64,000 nucleotides of DNA from JARRKC01 sp037388505 (GCA_037388505.1 JARRKC010000003.1:97634-161633), one strand, 5' to 3'; positions 16,461-25,921 are shown, counted from the first letter of the stretch. Made by a program: numbers and translations. Notes: generated by a model not told the origin, from the letters alone.

Positions 16461-19400
16461 ATGCATCGAGACCCGGTCGTTTGTGTCCGGTCCCTTGTTC
16501 TGGTTGCGTTCTGCTGGCTGATTCTTTCACCCCTGGTTTCGGCTCAGACCTGTTCGGAGTTCAGTGAGACCTTCGGCCCGCCGGCAGTCCATGACTGGAG
16601 TAGCTCCGGGGGCTCCTGGACCCTCTCGAACGGCGCGCTCAACATCAGTGATATCGAAGCGAACAAGCTCGCCTATGCCACGACCGCCTTTTCCGCCTCC
16701 GATTTCTTCCGCATGGATGTGGATGTCACCCTGAATGCGCCTTCGGGAGACGGGGCGGTGGGTATCTATCCCTTCACCAGCGGAGACCTTCTCGTCGGCG
16801 TGGGGGACCACACCCTGGACGGGGTGGCGGCCATGGTCTTTTCGAGCGGGAATGCCTACTTGCTGGGCTGGGACGTGATCAAGAGTGAATGGTTCCAGAG
16901 TGACCCGTACGAGTTCTCCGGGACGGTGACCTCCGTGGGCCTTCGATACTCGTCCGGCGAGATCGTCCTCCGTATCAACGGAGCCGACACATCCCTGCGC
17001 GTGACCGGCCAGTTCGACATGGTTCCCTCGCTGCTCGACACGCTCTGGTTGATAGCCCAGGGTGCCTCCACCACGGCCTCCTTCGACAACGTCTGTGTGG
17101 GACCCGTTCAGCAGTCGGTCCCGGTTCCCTCAGCAGGTTCGTCCGCCCGGTTTATCTTTCCCTACTATCAGGCGCTGGACGGCAGCTTTACAGGCTTTGC
17201 GGTTTCCAATTTCTCAGACCGGCCGGCCCAGTTGAGCTTCCGGGCTTATGGTGCGGACGGCGGCCTGTTGCCCTTCCCCAACAACCCGAAGAGTCTCACG
17301 CTGACTGCAGGAAAGCAGTCGGCCCTGTTGGGGAACGAGATTTTCGGGGTGGCGGGTTCGACGGTTCAACAGGGTTGGGTCGAGCTCACCAGCGACTCGG
17401 AGGACCTGGGGAGCTTCTTCCAGGTGGGCGAGTCCGAACGGCTCGACGGTTCGGTCTCGTTGACCGAGCCGTCCCGTCAGCTCTATTTCACACGGGTCTA
17501 CGAAGGGACCCGGGCATTTCGCGGGCAAAACGCCGCCACCTTTGTCAGCCTTGTCAACCCGAACAGTGCTCAGGTTCGACTCGAGTTGTCGCTCAGAGGC
17601 ACCGGTGTAGACCGGACGATCACGCGGACGCTGCCGGCCCACGGCTGTCTCTACGGGACGTTGAGCCAGATCTTCGGCGCCGGCCTGACCGTCAAGCAGG
17701 GTTTCCTCGCGGTGAATGTGACGGACGGGGGCGGACTGGCAGGGTATGCGCTCCTGCAGGCCCCCCAGGCCCGAACCTGGATCGGGCTCAACGCGGCCGC
17801 GCCTAATCCCACCAGTCGGCTGTATTCCGCCCAACTGGCCTCCGTTCCCGGTCTTTTCACCAGTGTCAAACTGGTCAACTCCGGAAGCCAGTCCCGGAAC
17901 GTGATGTTCTACGCCGTAAGTGAGACGGGCACCAGCCTGGCGGCTCCGGTTTCGGTCACGCTGCAGGCCGGCCAGGCTTACGAGAAGGATGCGGGGCAAA
18001 TCTTCGGATGGGCGGCTGGGGCTTCGAAGATCGGGTCTCTGAGGGTCGAGGCGGACGGACCGGATGTCGTCGGCGATGTCATCTTCGGTGATTCATCTGC
18101 GGGCTTGAGCCTGGCTGCCGCACTGCCGCTCCAGACCCGTCTTTTCACCGAGGGGATCTTCAGCCAGGTAGCCAATGCCCTGGGACTCTACACGGGTCTG
18201 GCATTCTACAATCCTGGAGACGCATCCGCGCAGATCACGATCGAAGTGTTCCGTGAGAACGGAACTCGCTCCGGTGTGAAGACGATTCCCCTCGCGTCGG
18301 GCCGCCGAATCTCCCAGCTGCTGACCGAATACCTTCCCGAGACGACCGGACAGATCAAGGGATACGTTCGGATTCAGTCGACCCAGCCGCTGGTGTCCCA
18401 GCAGCTGTTTGGTGCCGCCAATCTGCTTTCCGCAGTTCCTCCGACGATGGTTCTCCCGACCATTGCAGGGCCCGGCGGTAGCTTCGTGCAGATGGCGGAC
18501 CAGAGCGAACAGCGCGACGCTCCGGTCAGCCTGCACACGGACTCGATGGCCGACCTGACGGAGTTGGGGGAGATGGCGGTTTCGGGTGCTGTTCGGATCT
18601 CGGTCGGTAATTTGGAACCGCTTCAGGGCGCAGGGTTCTTCAAGATCTCAATTCCGATCACTGCAGTCGGATTCGACCCGGAGAAACTGACGGGTAAGGT
18701 ACGGCTGTCGACGGGTGTCGTGCTGCCTGTTGCCGGAACCTACAACGAAGGCCGGAAGACGTATGAGATTCAGGTCCCTTCGCTGGTCGATGGCTGGGTC
18801 CTGGGGGTCGTGGAGAGCGATTCGATTGCGCTGGTCCCGGTCGGAGACAGCGGTTCGGTCTCGCCGATGGAGTCGGTCAGTCCCGAGGGCTGGCTGACCC
18901 CGGTGGACTGGGAAACCTGTCAATTCCATCCGATCCGCCATACGAATTCCGTGACCGACGCGACGGTTCGATCCAGCTACCTCCCCACCATGGAAAAAGC
19001 CTGCCAATCCTTCTCCTCGGCGGGTTTCCGCTCCCCGAAGCTCTGGATCGCCTCCACCTGGAACGACGAGACACTCGATCCTCCCGGGAGAATCGTTCAT
19101 ATCACGGACGGCGCCGGCTCGCACTTTCAGGGAAGCTGGGATGAAGAAGATGCCGACTTTACGGAGGTGGACCGAACCGAAGAAGAGATGATCGCGCTCG
19201 GACAGATCTATATGGACATCAGCCAACTGTCCCAACTGCAGCACGACCGTGGAATTGGCTTCGGCAACGTGTTCAGCCACGAACTCTTCCACGCCATACA
19301 GTTTGGATACGACTTTCGACGAGGAGCGGTGAAGACGGGCGATAAGTGGACGACGTCGTACAAAGGATACACGGAAGGCACGGCGGCGCCTCTGGGCCAG

Positions 19401-20576
19401 ACGTTCCAGAAGGGCAACGGAGCCATTGCCGGTCCGACCGTCTGGGTTCGGGAGTTGGGCGACGGTGAGTGGACACCGCTCGACGAGCCGATCGACAACA
19501 ACGTCGCCCACTATTACCGCAAGCAGGATTTCTGGGTCTGGGTCGCCAAGAAGTACGGCAACAACAGCTGGGTCTATACGGACCAGTTGTTCGAGCAGAT
19601 GGGCATGGCCACCTACGGCCAGTTCGACAAGACCCTGAACCAGTACCTGGTGCTCTACCGGCAGGGTGCCGACCGGGCCTTCCAAAACGTCTTCGGGAAG
19701 GGCTTTGCGGAGATCTACGGCGAGTTCGCCCTGGACCGAGCCTACGAGCACTCTTCCAACGCGCTGCTCAGGAACAGCGAAAAGAACAGCTGGAAGAAGA
19801 ACAAGCTGGCCAACAGCCTGTTTCGAGCCTCGGGATTGAAGACGGTCAAGCCGACCAGCGGCAAACTGGAAGAACGCCAGGCGGTCTTTTCCCACGTCCA
19901 GGCGCTTTCGACTTACGCGGCCCGCGTGGAGGTTTCCCAGGAGAATCGGGACGCCGGAGCCACCGTGTTGAATTTCATCGTCTCGGGCGGTCAGGTCAAG
20001 ACCGGTGGAATCGAGATCTACGTGTTCAGCGAGGATGCCGACTCGGTCATGCAGCCCTCGGGGAGACACAAGGTTACGAAGGTGGACGACCCGATCGAAG
20101 TCCCGGTCAACGACGACACGAGATACATCACGGTTCTGATCATCAACACCGATCTCCAGGCCCGTTCAGCCTCGGTCACGGTCGGCGCCTCGCAGAAGTA
20201 CGAGCTGAGGTTCTACCAGAGCGACCTCGAGGACACGTATCAACACTTCGGGGACACCTTCCAGGCGGACGCGGCGCCCTGTATCAACGCCTTGTTCAGA
20301 ATCTACGATGCGGACAAGGAGATGCCCGACGGAGTGTACATCCTGTTCCGATATCCGAACGGGGATCTGATGTTCGATCTTGACTACGAGGATCTCTTTC
20401 TGCCTGAGGACGGCAACTTCGTCGAAGGAGGACGGGTCTGGGAAGTCTACTACGGGATCTGTTACGGCTTCTCGGAGGCCGGCTCCTGGATCGATCAACC
20501 GCGAGGCAGCTACACGGTCGACGTTCAGGACGAGACACACGGCCCACTCATCTCGGGAACATTCGTGGTCCAGTAG
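16461..20576 (+). CDS. Giant secreted metalloprotease-like protein with repeated beta domains
   Basis: The start is ATG 16461, seven bases after GGAGG, and opens a signal peptide ending near VSAQ. The 1371-residue product has a laminin-G-like beta-sandwich (about 35-225), then four tandem copies of a domain of about 100 residues (about 230-700) with recurring FTGFAVSNFS, LPAHGCLYGTLSQIFG and VRIQSTQPLVSQQLFG-like segments. The C-terminal half contains a zinc motif HELFH (940-944) followed 28 residues later by E972 in a YTEGTAA context. This resembles the MXAN_6640-type putative metalloproteases (HExxH plus downstream Glu). The same repeat domain recurs in the protein at 51665. It is probably a cell-surface or secreted protease; the substrate is unknown. 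Confidence 0.78.
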   Translation: MHRDPVVCVRSLVLVAFCWLILSPLVSAQTCSEFSETFGPPAVHDWSSSGGSWTLSNGALNISDIEANKLAYATTAFSASDFFRMDVDVTLNAPSGDGAVGIYPFTSGDLLVGVGDHTLDGVAAMVFSSGNAYLLGWDVIKSEWFQSDPYEFSGTVTSVGLRYSSGEIVLRINGADTSLRVTGQFDMVPSLLDTLWLIAQGASTTASFDNVCVGPVQQSVPVPSAGSSARFIFPYYQALDGSFTGFAVSNFSDRPAQLSFRAYGADGGLLPFPNNPKSLTLTAGKQSALLGNEIFGVAGSTVQQGWVELTSDSEDLGSFFQVGESERLDGSVSLTEPSRQLYFTRVYEGTRAFRGQNAATFVSLVNPNSAQVRLELSLRGTGVDRTITRTLPAHGCLYGTLSQIFGAGLTVKQGFLAVNVTDGGGLAGYALLQAPQARTWIGLNAAAPNPTSRLYSAQLASVPGLFTSVKLVNSGSQSRNVMFYAVSETGTSLAAPVSVTLQAGQAYEKDAGQIFGWAAGASKIGSLRVEADGPDVVGDVIFGDSSAGLSLAAALPLQTRLFTEGIFSQVANALGLYTGLAFYNPGDASAQITIEVFRENGTRSGVKTIPLASGRRISQLLTEYLPETTGQIKGYVRIQSTQPLVSQQLFGAANLLSAVPPTMVLPTIAGPGGSFVQMADQSEQRDAPVSLHTDSMADLTELGEMAVSGAVRISVGNLEPLQGAGFFKISIPITAVGFDPEKLTGKVRLSTGVVLPVAGTYNEGRKTYEIQVPSLVDGWVLGVVESDSIALVPVGDSGSVSPMESVSPEGWLTPVDWETCQFHPIRHTNSVTDATVRSSYLPTMEKACQSFSSAGFRSPKLWIASTWNDETLDPPGRIVHITDGAGSHFQGSWDEEDADFTEVDRTEEEMIALGQIYMDISQLSQLQHDRGIGFGNVFSHELFHAIQFGYDFRRGAVKTGDKWTTSYKGYTEGTAAPLGQTFQKGNGAIAGPTVWVRELGDGEWTPLDEPIDNNVAHYYRKQDFWVWVAKKYGNNSWVYTDQLFEQMGMATYGQFDKTLNQYLVLYRQGADRAFQNVFGKGFAEIYGEFALDRAYEHSSNALLRNSEKNSWKKNKLANSLFRASGLKTVKPTSGKLEERQAVFSHVQALSTYAARVEVSQENRDAGATVLNFIVSGGQVKTGGIEIYVFSEDADSVMQPSGRHKVTKVDDPIEVPVNDDTRYITVLIINTDLQARSASVTVGASQKYELRFYQSDLEDTYQHFGDTFQADAAPCINALFRIYDADKEMPDGVYILFRYPNGDLMFDLDYEDLFLPEDGNFVEGGRVWEVYYGICYGFSEAGSWIDQPRGSYTVDVQDETHGPLISGTFVVQ

Positions 20577-21044
20577 CTCAAACGTCTCGATCCGCATGGC
20601 CGTCCCCGTGCGCGAACCGAGTTCGCACTTCGCAATTCGGGGGGTGTCGCCCAAATGGTCCCAGCTCCGACTTGGTCTGAAGCTCGGCCTCAGCGCGTAA
20701 CCTCGGCAACTCGATCTCTCGCAAAAAGTACGCCAAGGTTTGTTTGTTTTAGAGCCCTTGGCGTTGGCAGCGGCTATGCGCGAAATCGGCTCTGCGCTCT
20801 GCGTCAATTCTTCGTGGAGGATCTCGGACACGACGAGCCGACCATTTCGCTCACGAGCCAACCGTCCGTGACCGCCAAGCGGTCGATCACGCGCTATGCC
20901 CAACGGAGTTCGCGTTCGTTTCCATCACAGAGCGCATTTGCCCATCATTCTGGCCTCAGGCATCCTCGACACGCCATCGTCGTCCTCTGGTGGAACTAAG
21001 CCACCCTGACGTTCGGTCTTCGGGGACCTCGGACCGGCCCGTGC
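20577..21044. other. Intergenic region without a recognisable gene
   Basis: This stretch lies between two convergent genes. No convincing frame is present. The one structure seen is a hairpin at 20730-20764: ACGCCAAGG pairs with CCTTGGCGT around a 17-base T-rich loop. It could end transcription of the giant metalloprotease gene. Its arms resemble those of the hairpin at 25771-25842. Confidence 0.5.
20730..20764 (+). terminator. Hairpin after the metalloprotease gene
   Basis: Nine-base perfect arms ACGCCAAGG and CCTTGGCGT enclose a T-rich loop. No T-tract follows, so intrinsic termination is uncertain. Confidence 0.35.
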
Positions 21045-22085
21045 TCATCCGTTCTGCAAAGAAGAATGGTGTCCCTGGGTTCCCCCGTTCTGGCGCAGAC
21101 GGTAGACCTTCAGGAGCGCCTGCCCGAGGATGGTCAGGATGATTCCGACGTTGACGGCACGCAGCACATGCCCGAGGAGGCCGGCCAGATCCGGGTTCCC
21201 CACGGTTTGCCGGAACGCCGGCGTGTCGACGACCGTCCAGAGGTCCCTGAGAATCAGTCCGAAGATCAGCACCGCCCCCAGTCCCAACCCGACTTCGAAC
21301 CAGCGGATCCCCGCGGTCATCCTTCCCTTTCGCAGCAGGAGGATATTCTTGACCAGAGCTGCAACCCACCAGCAGTTGATCAGCACGACCGGGAGGACCA
21401 GGCCGAGCTCGGCGGCGCTCAAGAAGCGAAGCCCGCGACCGCTGACTCCCAAAATCATTCCGAACCATTGGGGGAAGAAGTTGAACCAGATCAGAAGAAC
21501 GGCAATTGCGTAGATCCTGAGGCTGACGCCGAAACTTGAGATGGGAGCTTCCGTCTCAACCGGCGGAAGCCTGAAGGGATCCCATTCCGAAGCGCTCAGT
21601 TCCGGTATTTTGTCGGCTCCCAAACGCTCCAGAAGGGCAAAGACCAGCACGGCGACCGCAGCGAAGGAGTAGATGCAGTCGATCAGAACCTCACCGAATT
21701 TGAGCGCGCCTCCCCAAAGTCCGGTGATCGAGCCGCTGAAGCTCAGCATCACGACGACCAGGGCAGCGAAAGCACCGGAGGCCATCAGAACCAGCCTCAA
21801 CGTACGCATGAAAGCCGGATAGAGCTCCGGACCGATCAGGTAGTTCGGCTTCGGAGAGTACCGGGCTGCGACCACGTCTGGTGAACCCATCGACTTCAGG
21901 ATTCCAGCCGTCGTCTGGGGATCGATCGCACCGATGTCTCCCCGGCTTTGTTCTTCGATGGTTTCTCGAAGCAGCGAATCCAGCTCCTTGGCGACATCCT
22001 CGCGGAGGTTTGCGGGAAGACGCCGGCTGACTGCAAAGACGTATCTTCGGACTAGTTCTTCGGACGAAAGTGTTGCGCTGTTCAT
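21045..22085 (-). CDS. HAAS/permease-prefix-type integral membrane protein
   Basis: The start ATG at 22085 overlaps the PadR stop (ATGA), so the two genes are translationally coupled. The 346-residue product begins with a helical cytoplasmic domain (EELVRRYVFAVSRRLPANLR, then EDVAKELDSLLRETIEE) of the HAAS/permease-prefix type that usually follows PadR regulators. At least seven hydrophobic segments follow. Such membrane proteins are thought to pass an envelope or signal state to the PadR repressor encoded upstream. The C-terminal transporter-like part is not assigned to any known permease. The function is inferred only from the pair. Confidence 0.75.
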   Translation of the reverse strand: MNSATLSSEELVRRYVFAVSRRLPANLREDVAKELDSLLRETIEEQSRGDIGAIDPQTTAGILKSMGSPDVVAARYSPKPNYLIGPELYPAFMRTLRLVLMASGAFAALVVVMLSFSGSITGLWGGALKFGEVLIDCIYSFAAVAVLVFALLERLGADKIPELSASEWDPFRLPPVETEAPISSFGVSLRIYAIAVLLIWFNFFPQWFGMILGVSGRGLRFLSAAELGLVLPVVLINCWWVAALVKNILLLRKGRMTAGIRWFEVGLGLGAVLIFGLILRDLWTVVDTPAFRQTVGNPDLAGLLGHVLRAVNVGIILTILGQALLKVYRLRQNGGTQGHHSSLQNG

Positions 22086-22417
22086 GACAAGAGGTCTCCC
22101 ATCACCAGGGCCAGCCGATTCCACTCCTCGGAGAGCTCTTCGAGCATCTGCTTTCCCTTGGTTGTCAGCGAGTAGTACCTGCGGGGGCGGCCGCTGTCGA
22201 CCCGCCAGTCGCTTTGAAGCAGTTCCTGGGTCTCCAAACGGCGGAGAAGGGGGTAGAGCGTCCCTTCATCAATCGGCATTCCCCGCTCGGCCAGGCTCTT
22301 CTTCAGGGAATACCCGTACTGCTCCTCGCGCAGTTGCGACAAAGCGGCGAGAACGACGACCCCTCGCCGCAGCTCCAGACCCAGTGATTCGGTAAGTTCA
22401 GACTGTGTGCCACTCAT
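22082..22417 (-). CDS. PadR-family transcriptional regulator
   Basis: I set the start at the ATG at 22417, giving 111 residues that begin MSGTQSELTESLGLELRRGV. The winged-helix landmarks are LREEQYGYSLKKSLAERGMP, IDEGTLYPLLRRLETQELLQ and SGRPRRYYSLTTKGKQML, all typical of PadR proteins. A strong promoter lies directly upstream and contains a dyad, so the gene is probably autoregulated. It forms an operon with the coupled HAAS-type membrane protein. A longer frame extends upstream, but it would run through the promoter. Confidence 0.85.
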   Translation of the reverse strand: MSGTQSELTESLGLELRRGVVVLAALSQLREEQYGYSLKKSLAERGMPIDEGTLYPLLRRLETQELLQSDWRVDSGRPRRYYSLTTKGKQMLEELSEEWNRLALVMGDLLS

Positions 22418-22425
22418 ATCTATGC

Positions 22426-22459
22426 GGCACACTATACAATGTTCCGCACAGTATTGCAA
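22426..22459 (-). promoter_or_regulatory. PadR promoter with dyad
   Basis: On the minus strand TTGCAA (22459-22454) and TATAGT (22436-22431) are separated by 17 bp. TGCGG and CCGCA form an inverted repeat with a 16-base spacer that brackets the -10 box, a plausible PadR operator. The start codon is 13 bases after the -10 box, leaving a leader of about six bases. Confidence 0.6.
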
Positions 22460-22505
22460 GACTCCATGATTGGCGCGACCTGCAGTGTCAGGGGGGCACG
22501 TCACT

Positions 22506-22620
22506 GCGATACGCCCGTGCGGTCCGTCAGCGCGCTGCGTCGGTGTGATATGCCAGCGTGATGCGTCAGTGTGGAACGTCGGCGTGATGCGTCAGTGCGG
22601 CGCGTCAGTACGCGAGCGCC
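22506..22620 (+). repeat. Short GCGTCAGT-type repeats
   Basis: The gap between the PadR promoter and the next gene carries degenerate tandem units. The clearest pair begins GTGATGCGTCAGTG at 22558 and at 22584, a 26-bp period, with weaker CCGTCAG, CGTCGGTG and GCGTCAGT copies on both sides. No gene is visible here. Confidence 0.5.
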
Positions 22621-22794
22621 AGTAAGCGATCCCCCTTTTGCCCAGCTTCCGGCGCCGTCTCTTATCGCCTCGAGCCGGACGGCCCAGGATCCCTTTCAGA
22701 TCGTTGTCCGCGGAACCATGGGAAATGCAGCGGCCATGGGCGATCCCGAATCCCAAATCTCCGGGAGCTCGGCGGCACGGCCGAGAGAGGAGAG

Positions 22795-23205
22795 TCAGCC
22801 TGGATCAATTTCCGTCCAGTCGCTCCACCCCTCTCGACGATCCTCGAAACCGAGCCAGGTGAGGGCCTCCTCCAGATTCCTAAAGACCCAGAAGATCTCA
22901 TCTGTAAGCTCGTTGATGGATTGAAACTGTCGGGCGATTCCGAAATCCACGTCCTTGGGTGCGACGACCGCCAGCTTGATCTGGAAGACCGGAGGTACCA
23001 GCTCGAAGAAGACCTGAACCGCCAGGGTTCCATCCGAGGACGGGCCCGGAGTCGAAATCTCGATCAAGTGGTTGAAGGAGCCGCCGATCGCCGGATCCTT
23101 CCGGATCTGATCCGAATAGGCATGCAGCTCCTGAGCGTCCGTCGTGTCATAGACGACCGTGTGAACGATTCTGAGAGCGGCGTGGATTCGATAACGAACC
23201 GACAT
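22795..23205 (-). CDS. Conserved-looking hypothetical protein (136 aa)
   Basis: The start follows an AAGGAGGGA-type ribosome binding site on the minus strand. The product is a soluble alpha/beta protein with alternating strands and helices (VRYRIHAALRIVHTVVYD, LAVQVFFELVPPVFQIKLAV, INELTDEIFWVFRNLEEALT). The C-terminal half resembles small STAS/SpoIIAA-like proteins in which a strand precedes the final helix EEALTWLGFE, but no motif makes this certain. No export signal or membrane segment is present. It is a single gene between non-coding stretches, oriented away from the SagB-like gene. Confidence 0.6.
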   Translation of the reverse strand: MSVRYRIHAALRIVHTVVYDTTDAQELHAYSDQIRKDPAIGGSFNHLIEISTPGPSSDGTLAVQVFFELVPPVFQIKLAVVAPKDVDFGIARQFQSINELTDEIFWVFRNLEEALTWLGFEDRREGWSDWTEIDPG

Positions 23206-23452
23206 CGGGACATCCCTCCTTGGGTCCTGCGCGCATGCTCCGTGGGGCCCATCTAATACCGGCTATACTTCCAGGAATCAACAACTTTCGGAAATACCGA
23301 AAGTCGGAGTTGCGGAGTGGGGTCGCCTGTGACGTCGGCAATCGCTCGAGGGCCGTTTGCAGTCGGTACGAAGGAAGCGCAGAGAAAGGCGAGCTGCGAC
23401 GTAGGATCCGAAAGATCGATCCGGACCCTTGCTCCACGTTACACTGCGGGAC

Positions 23453-25123
23453 ATGGATCCCGACGAGGCACGGGGTATCGTCCTCGCATACCATCGAAGG
23501 AGCGAGCACACCTTGACCGCTTATGCCCTCTCGCTAGGATACCTCGACTGGGCCAGCCAACCCGACCCCTTTCGCCACTTCGAAGGCACCGAGAAGATTC
23601 CTCTCGCCCACCCTGCCCCATCGGATTCTCCACCCTACGCAGCTCTGGGCCGTCCCCATTCGATTCCCCCGGCCAAGGTCGATCATGATTCGATCAGCCG
23701 GCTGCTCTACGACAGCCTCAGTCTTTCGGCCTGGAAGCAGGCGGAGCAGACCCGCTGGTCTCTGAGGGTCGATCCGTCGAGCGGCAATCTTCATCCCACC
23801 GAGGCTTACCTGACCTGTCCTCCCTGTCCTGCGCTCTGCAACTCGCCTGTCCTGTTTCACTATGACCCGTCGGTCCACGCACTCGAGCGCCGTCTGATCC
23901 TGAGCGAGCAGGTCTGGGAGGAGGCGTTTCCTACGTCGCAGGTCGATACACTGCTGGTCGGACTGTCGTCCATCTACTGGCGGGAATCCTGGAAGTACGG
24001 AGAACGCGCCTTTCGGTATTGTCAGCTCGATCTCGGTCACGCTCTCGGCTGTGTTGCGGTGGCTGCCGCCGGTCTGGGCTGGTCGGCACGGTTGGTGGGA
24101 CCGCTTCCCACGGGGATATTGGCACGGTTGCTGGGTACTCATGAGCAGGAGGGTCCGGAAGCGGAACGTGCGGAGGCTCTGATCGTCATTTCTCCGCGTC
24201 ACAGGCAGCCTCCGGAATCCCTGGAAGCGATTCGCACTGAAAAGCTTGCAGCTCTCCCGACGGAATCGCTGGGAGATCCCAGTCAGCTCAGCGTGCGCCA
24301 TTTCGACTGGCCGGTTGTCGACGAAGTTGCGGCGGCGACGGAGGTGCCTGCCGGCTGTACGGCCCGGTACGCGGATTCCGTTTCCGCTGCCGCCGGGCCT
24401 CCTGCGGAGGAAAGGGAGGAGGAGACAGGACGCTCCCTGACCATTCGGACGCTCGTGCGCCAGCGTCGAAGCGCTCTGGCCATGGACGGCGTGACGTCGC
24501 TCGGACGCGATGCCTTCCTCCACATCATGCATCGCTGTATGCCTGGCACCGATCAGCCGCCACAGGACATACTCCCGTGGCCAAATACGCTCTCGATCGC
24601 CTGCTTCGTCCATCGAGTGCGGGACATGGAGCCGGGTCTCTACTTCTTGCTGCGGTGTACCGGCGCACTGGACGATTACCGGTCCCGTCTCGACCCCGCG
24701 TTCGTCTGGGAACCAGTCGATTGGAGGGACAGGCCGCCGTCGCTGTTCCTCCTGAAATCCGGTGATTACCGAGCACGAGCCCGGCAGGCGGCTTGCGGGC
24801 AGGAGATCGCATCCGACGGCGTCGCATCCTTCGCCATGATCGGAGACCTTCGATCGGCCATCGCACTCTACGGGGCATGGTTCTATCGCCGTCTATTTTG
24901 GGAGGCGGGACTGCTCGGCCAGATTCTCTACCTGGAGGCAGAGGCGGCAGGAATCCGGGGAACGGGCATCGGCTGCTATCTCGACGATGTGACGCGCAAT
25001 CTGCTGGGCGTGAAGGACCGGGATCTGGAGTGCTTCTACCACTTCACGGTGGGGGTTCCGCTGGAGGACCCGCGGCTGCAGTCCCTTCCGGCGTACTGGC
25101 ATATACAGCCGTCCAGCGGATAG
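23453..25123 (+). CDS. SagB/ThcOx-family two-domain nitroreductase-like dehydrogenase
   Basis: The ATG at 23453 opens MDPDEARGIVLAYHRRSEHT, the usual N-terminus of SagB-family dehydrogenases. An N-terminal nitroreductase-like domain (about 65-270) includes LRVDPSSGNLHPTEAYL, and a second copy (about 320-545) includes VRQRRSALAMDG, RMP-like positions and YLEAEAAGIRGTGIGCYLDD. The length of about 556 residues fits the double-domain form. SagB enzymes are FMN-dependent oxidases that turn azolines into azoles in modified peptides, but many members stand alone. No cyclodehydratase, precursor peptide or exporter is encoded nearby, so a role outside peptide modification is likely. Confidence 0.82.
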   Translation: MDPDEARGIVLAYHRRSEHTLTAYALSLGYLDWASQPDPFRHFEGTEKIPLAHPAPSDSPPYAALGRPHSIPPAKVDHDSISRLLYDSLSLSAWKQAEQTRWSLRVDPSSGNLHPTEAYLTCPPCPALCNSPVLFHYDPSVHALERRLILSEQVWEEAFPTSQVDTLLVGLSSIYWRESWKYGERAFRYCQLDLGHALGCVAVAAAGLGWSARLVGPLPTGILARLLGTHEQEGPEAERAEALIVISPRHRQPPESLEAIRTEKLAALPTESLGDPSQLSVRHFDWPVVDEVAAATEVPAGCTARYADSVSAAAGPPAEEREEETGRSLTIRTLVRQRRSALAMDGVTSLGRDAFLHIMHRCMPGTDQPPQDILPWPNTLSIACFVHRVRDMEPGLYFLLRCTGALDDYRSRLDPAFVWEPVDWRDRPPSLFLLKSGDYRARARQAACGQEIASDGVASFAMIGDLRSAIALYGAWFYRRLFWEAGLLGQILYLEAEAAGIRGTGIGCYLDDVTRNLLGVKDRDLECFYHFTVGVPLEDPRLQSLPAYWHIQPSSG

Positions 25124-25388
25124 GTGACGGCGAAGCCCCGCTCCGTGGAAGAGGAGCACTCGCCCCGGAATCAGCGGGCAGCAGCACGCTCTATGGCAAT
25201 ATGCAGCGGGTGTCGGACGGCCCGCTTCCCCGTCTTCACAAGCACAGTGTCCCCCGGTTCCTTGCTTCTGGTGTAAAGCCTGAACCGGTGCTAAGCTTGC
25301 ACTCAACGATCAGCGGGGGCGCAGGCACGGGTACACTCGTCGTCGAGAACGATTTTGTGCCTGGCCCGGCATGGAAGGGGATGCCGGC

Positions 25389-25560
25389 ATGATCGGTCAG
25401 ACCATCTCCCATTACCGGATCGTCGAGAAGATCGGCGAAGGCGGGATGGGGGAAGTCTACCTGGCCGAGGACACCTCCCTGCAGCGCAAGGTGGCGCTGA
25501 AGTTCCTGCCTGCCGCCCTGGCCGACGATGAGCTGGCCCACAAACGCTTCCTACGCGAAC
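25389..25560 (+). pseudogene. Truncated serine/threonine protein kinase (N-terminal fragment)
   Basis: The frame encodes the start of a PknB-type kinase: MIGQTISHYRIVEKIGEGGM and the lysine segment KVALKFLPAALADDELAHKR. Homology stops abruptly near residue 57, after FLRE. What follows is low-complexity G/A-rich non-coding DNA, although the frame stays open to 25754. The nucleotide loop and the lysine are present, but the catalytic loop and the activation segment are missing. It is a decayed or rearranged gene 5' end. The break lies just before an inverted-repeat element and tRNA-Leu, suggesting a rearrangement hot spot. Confidence 0.75.
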
Positions 25561-25696
25561 TTCCGCTGAGCCGGGATCTCAGTACGCCTCGGATACGGAG
25601 ATTGCGAAAGGTAGAGGAGCGACAGAGGGTGGAGTCGGAGGGGCGAGGCGCACAGGGAGAAATCACAAAGGGGGAAGTGCGAAGTGTGAGGTGCAA

Positions 25697-25921
25697 GGGC
25701 GTGTTGCCGAAATCGTTTGGATCCTGCTTCGGTCTTGTCGCCCAGCTGTCATGACTTGCAGATCCGATTCCACGCCAAGGCGCAACGGTCGCAAAGGGAC
25801 TCAAAACAAAGAAAACCTTTGCGTTCTGTGTGGCTTGGCGTGAGATCGGGCCGCCGGGGCTTCACGTGTAGACCGAGATTTCAAACCAGACCCGGGCCGA
25901 GACCGTTTGGGCAACACGCCC
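25697..25921. repeat. MITE-like element with terminal inverted repeats and inner hairpin
   Basis: GGGCGTGTTGCC (25697-25708) and GGCAACACGCCC (25910-25921) are perfect 12-bp inverted repeats about 200 bp apart. Between them a second inverted pair forms a large hairpin: CACGCCAAG (25771-25779) with CTTGGCGTG (25834-25842), and CGCAAAGG (25790-25797) with CCTTTGCG (25816-25823). No protein is encoded. This resembles a non-autonomous mobile element or a structured dispersed repeat beside a tRNA gene. Confidence 0.5.

Noticed and set aside
18648..20069. Minus-strand open frame of 473 codons
   Set aside because: Antisense to the giant metalloprotease-like gene, whose signal peptide, repeats and HELFH motif are convincing.
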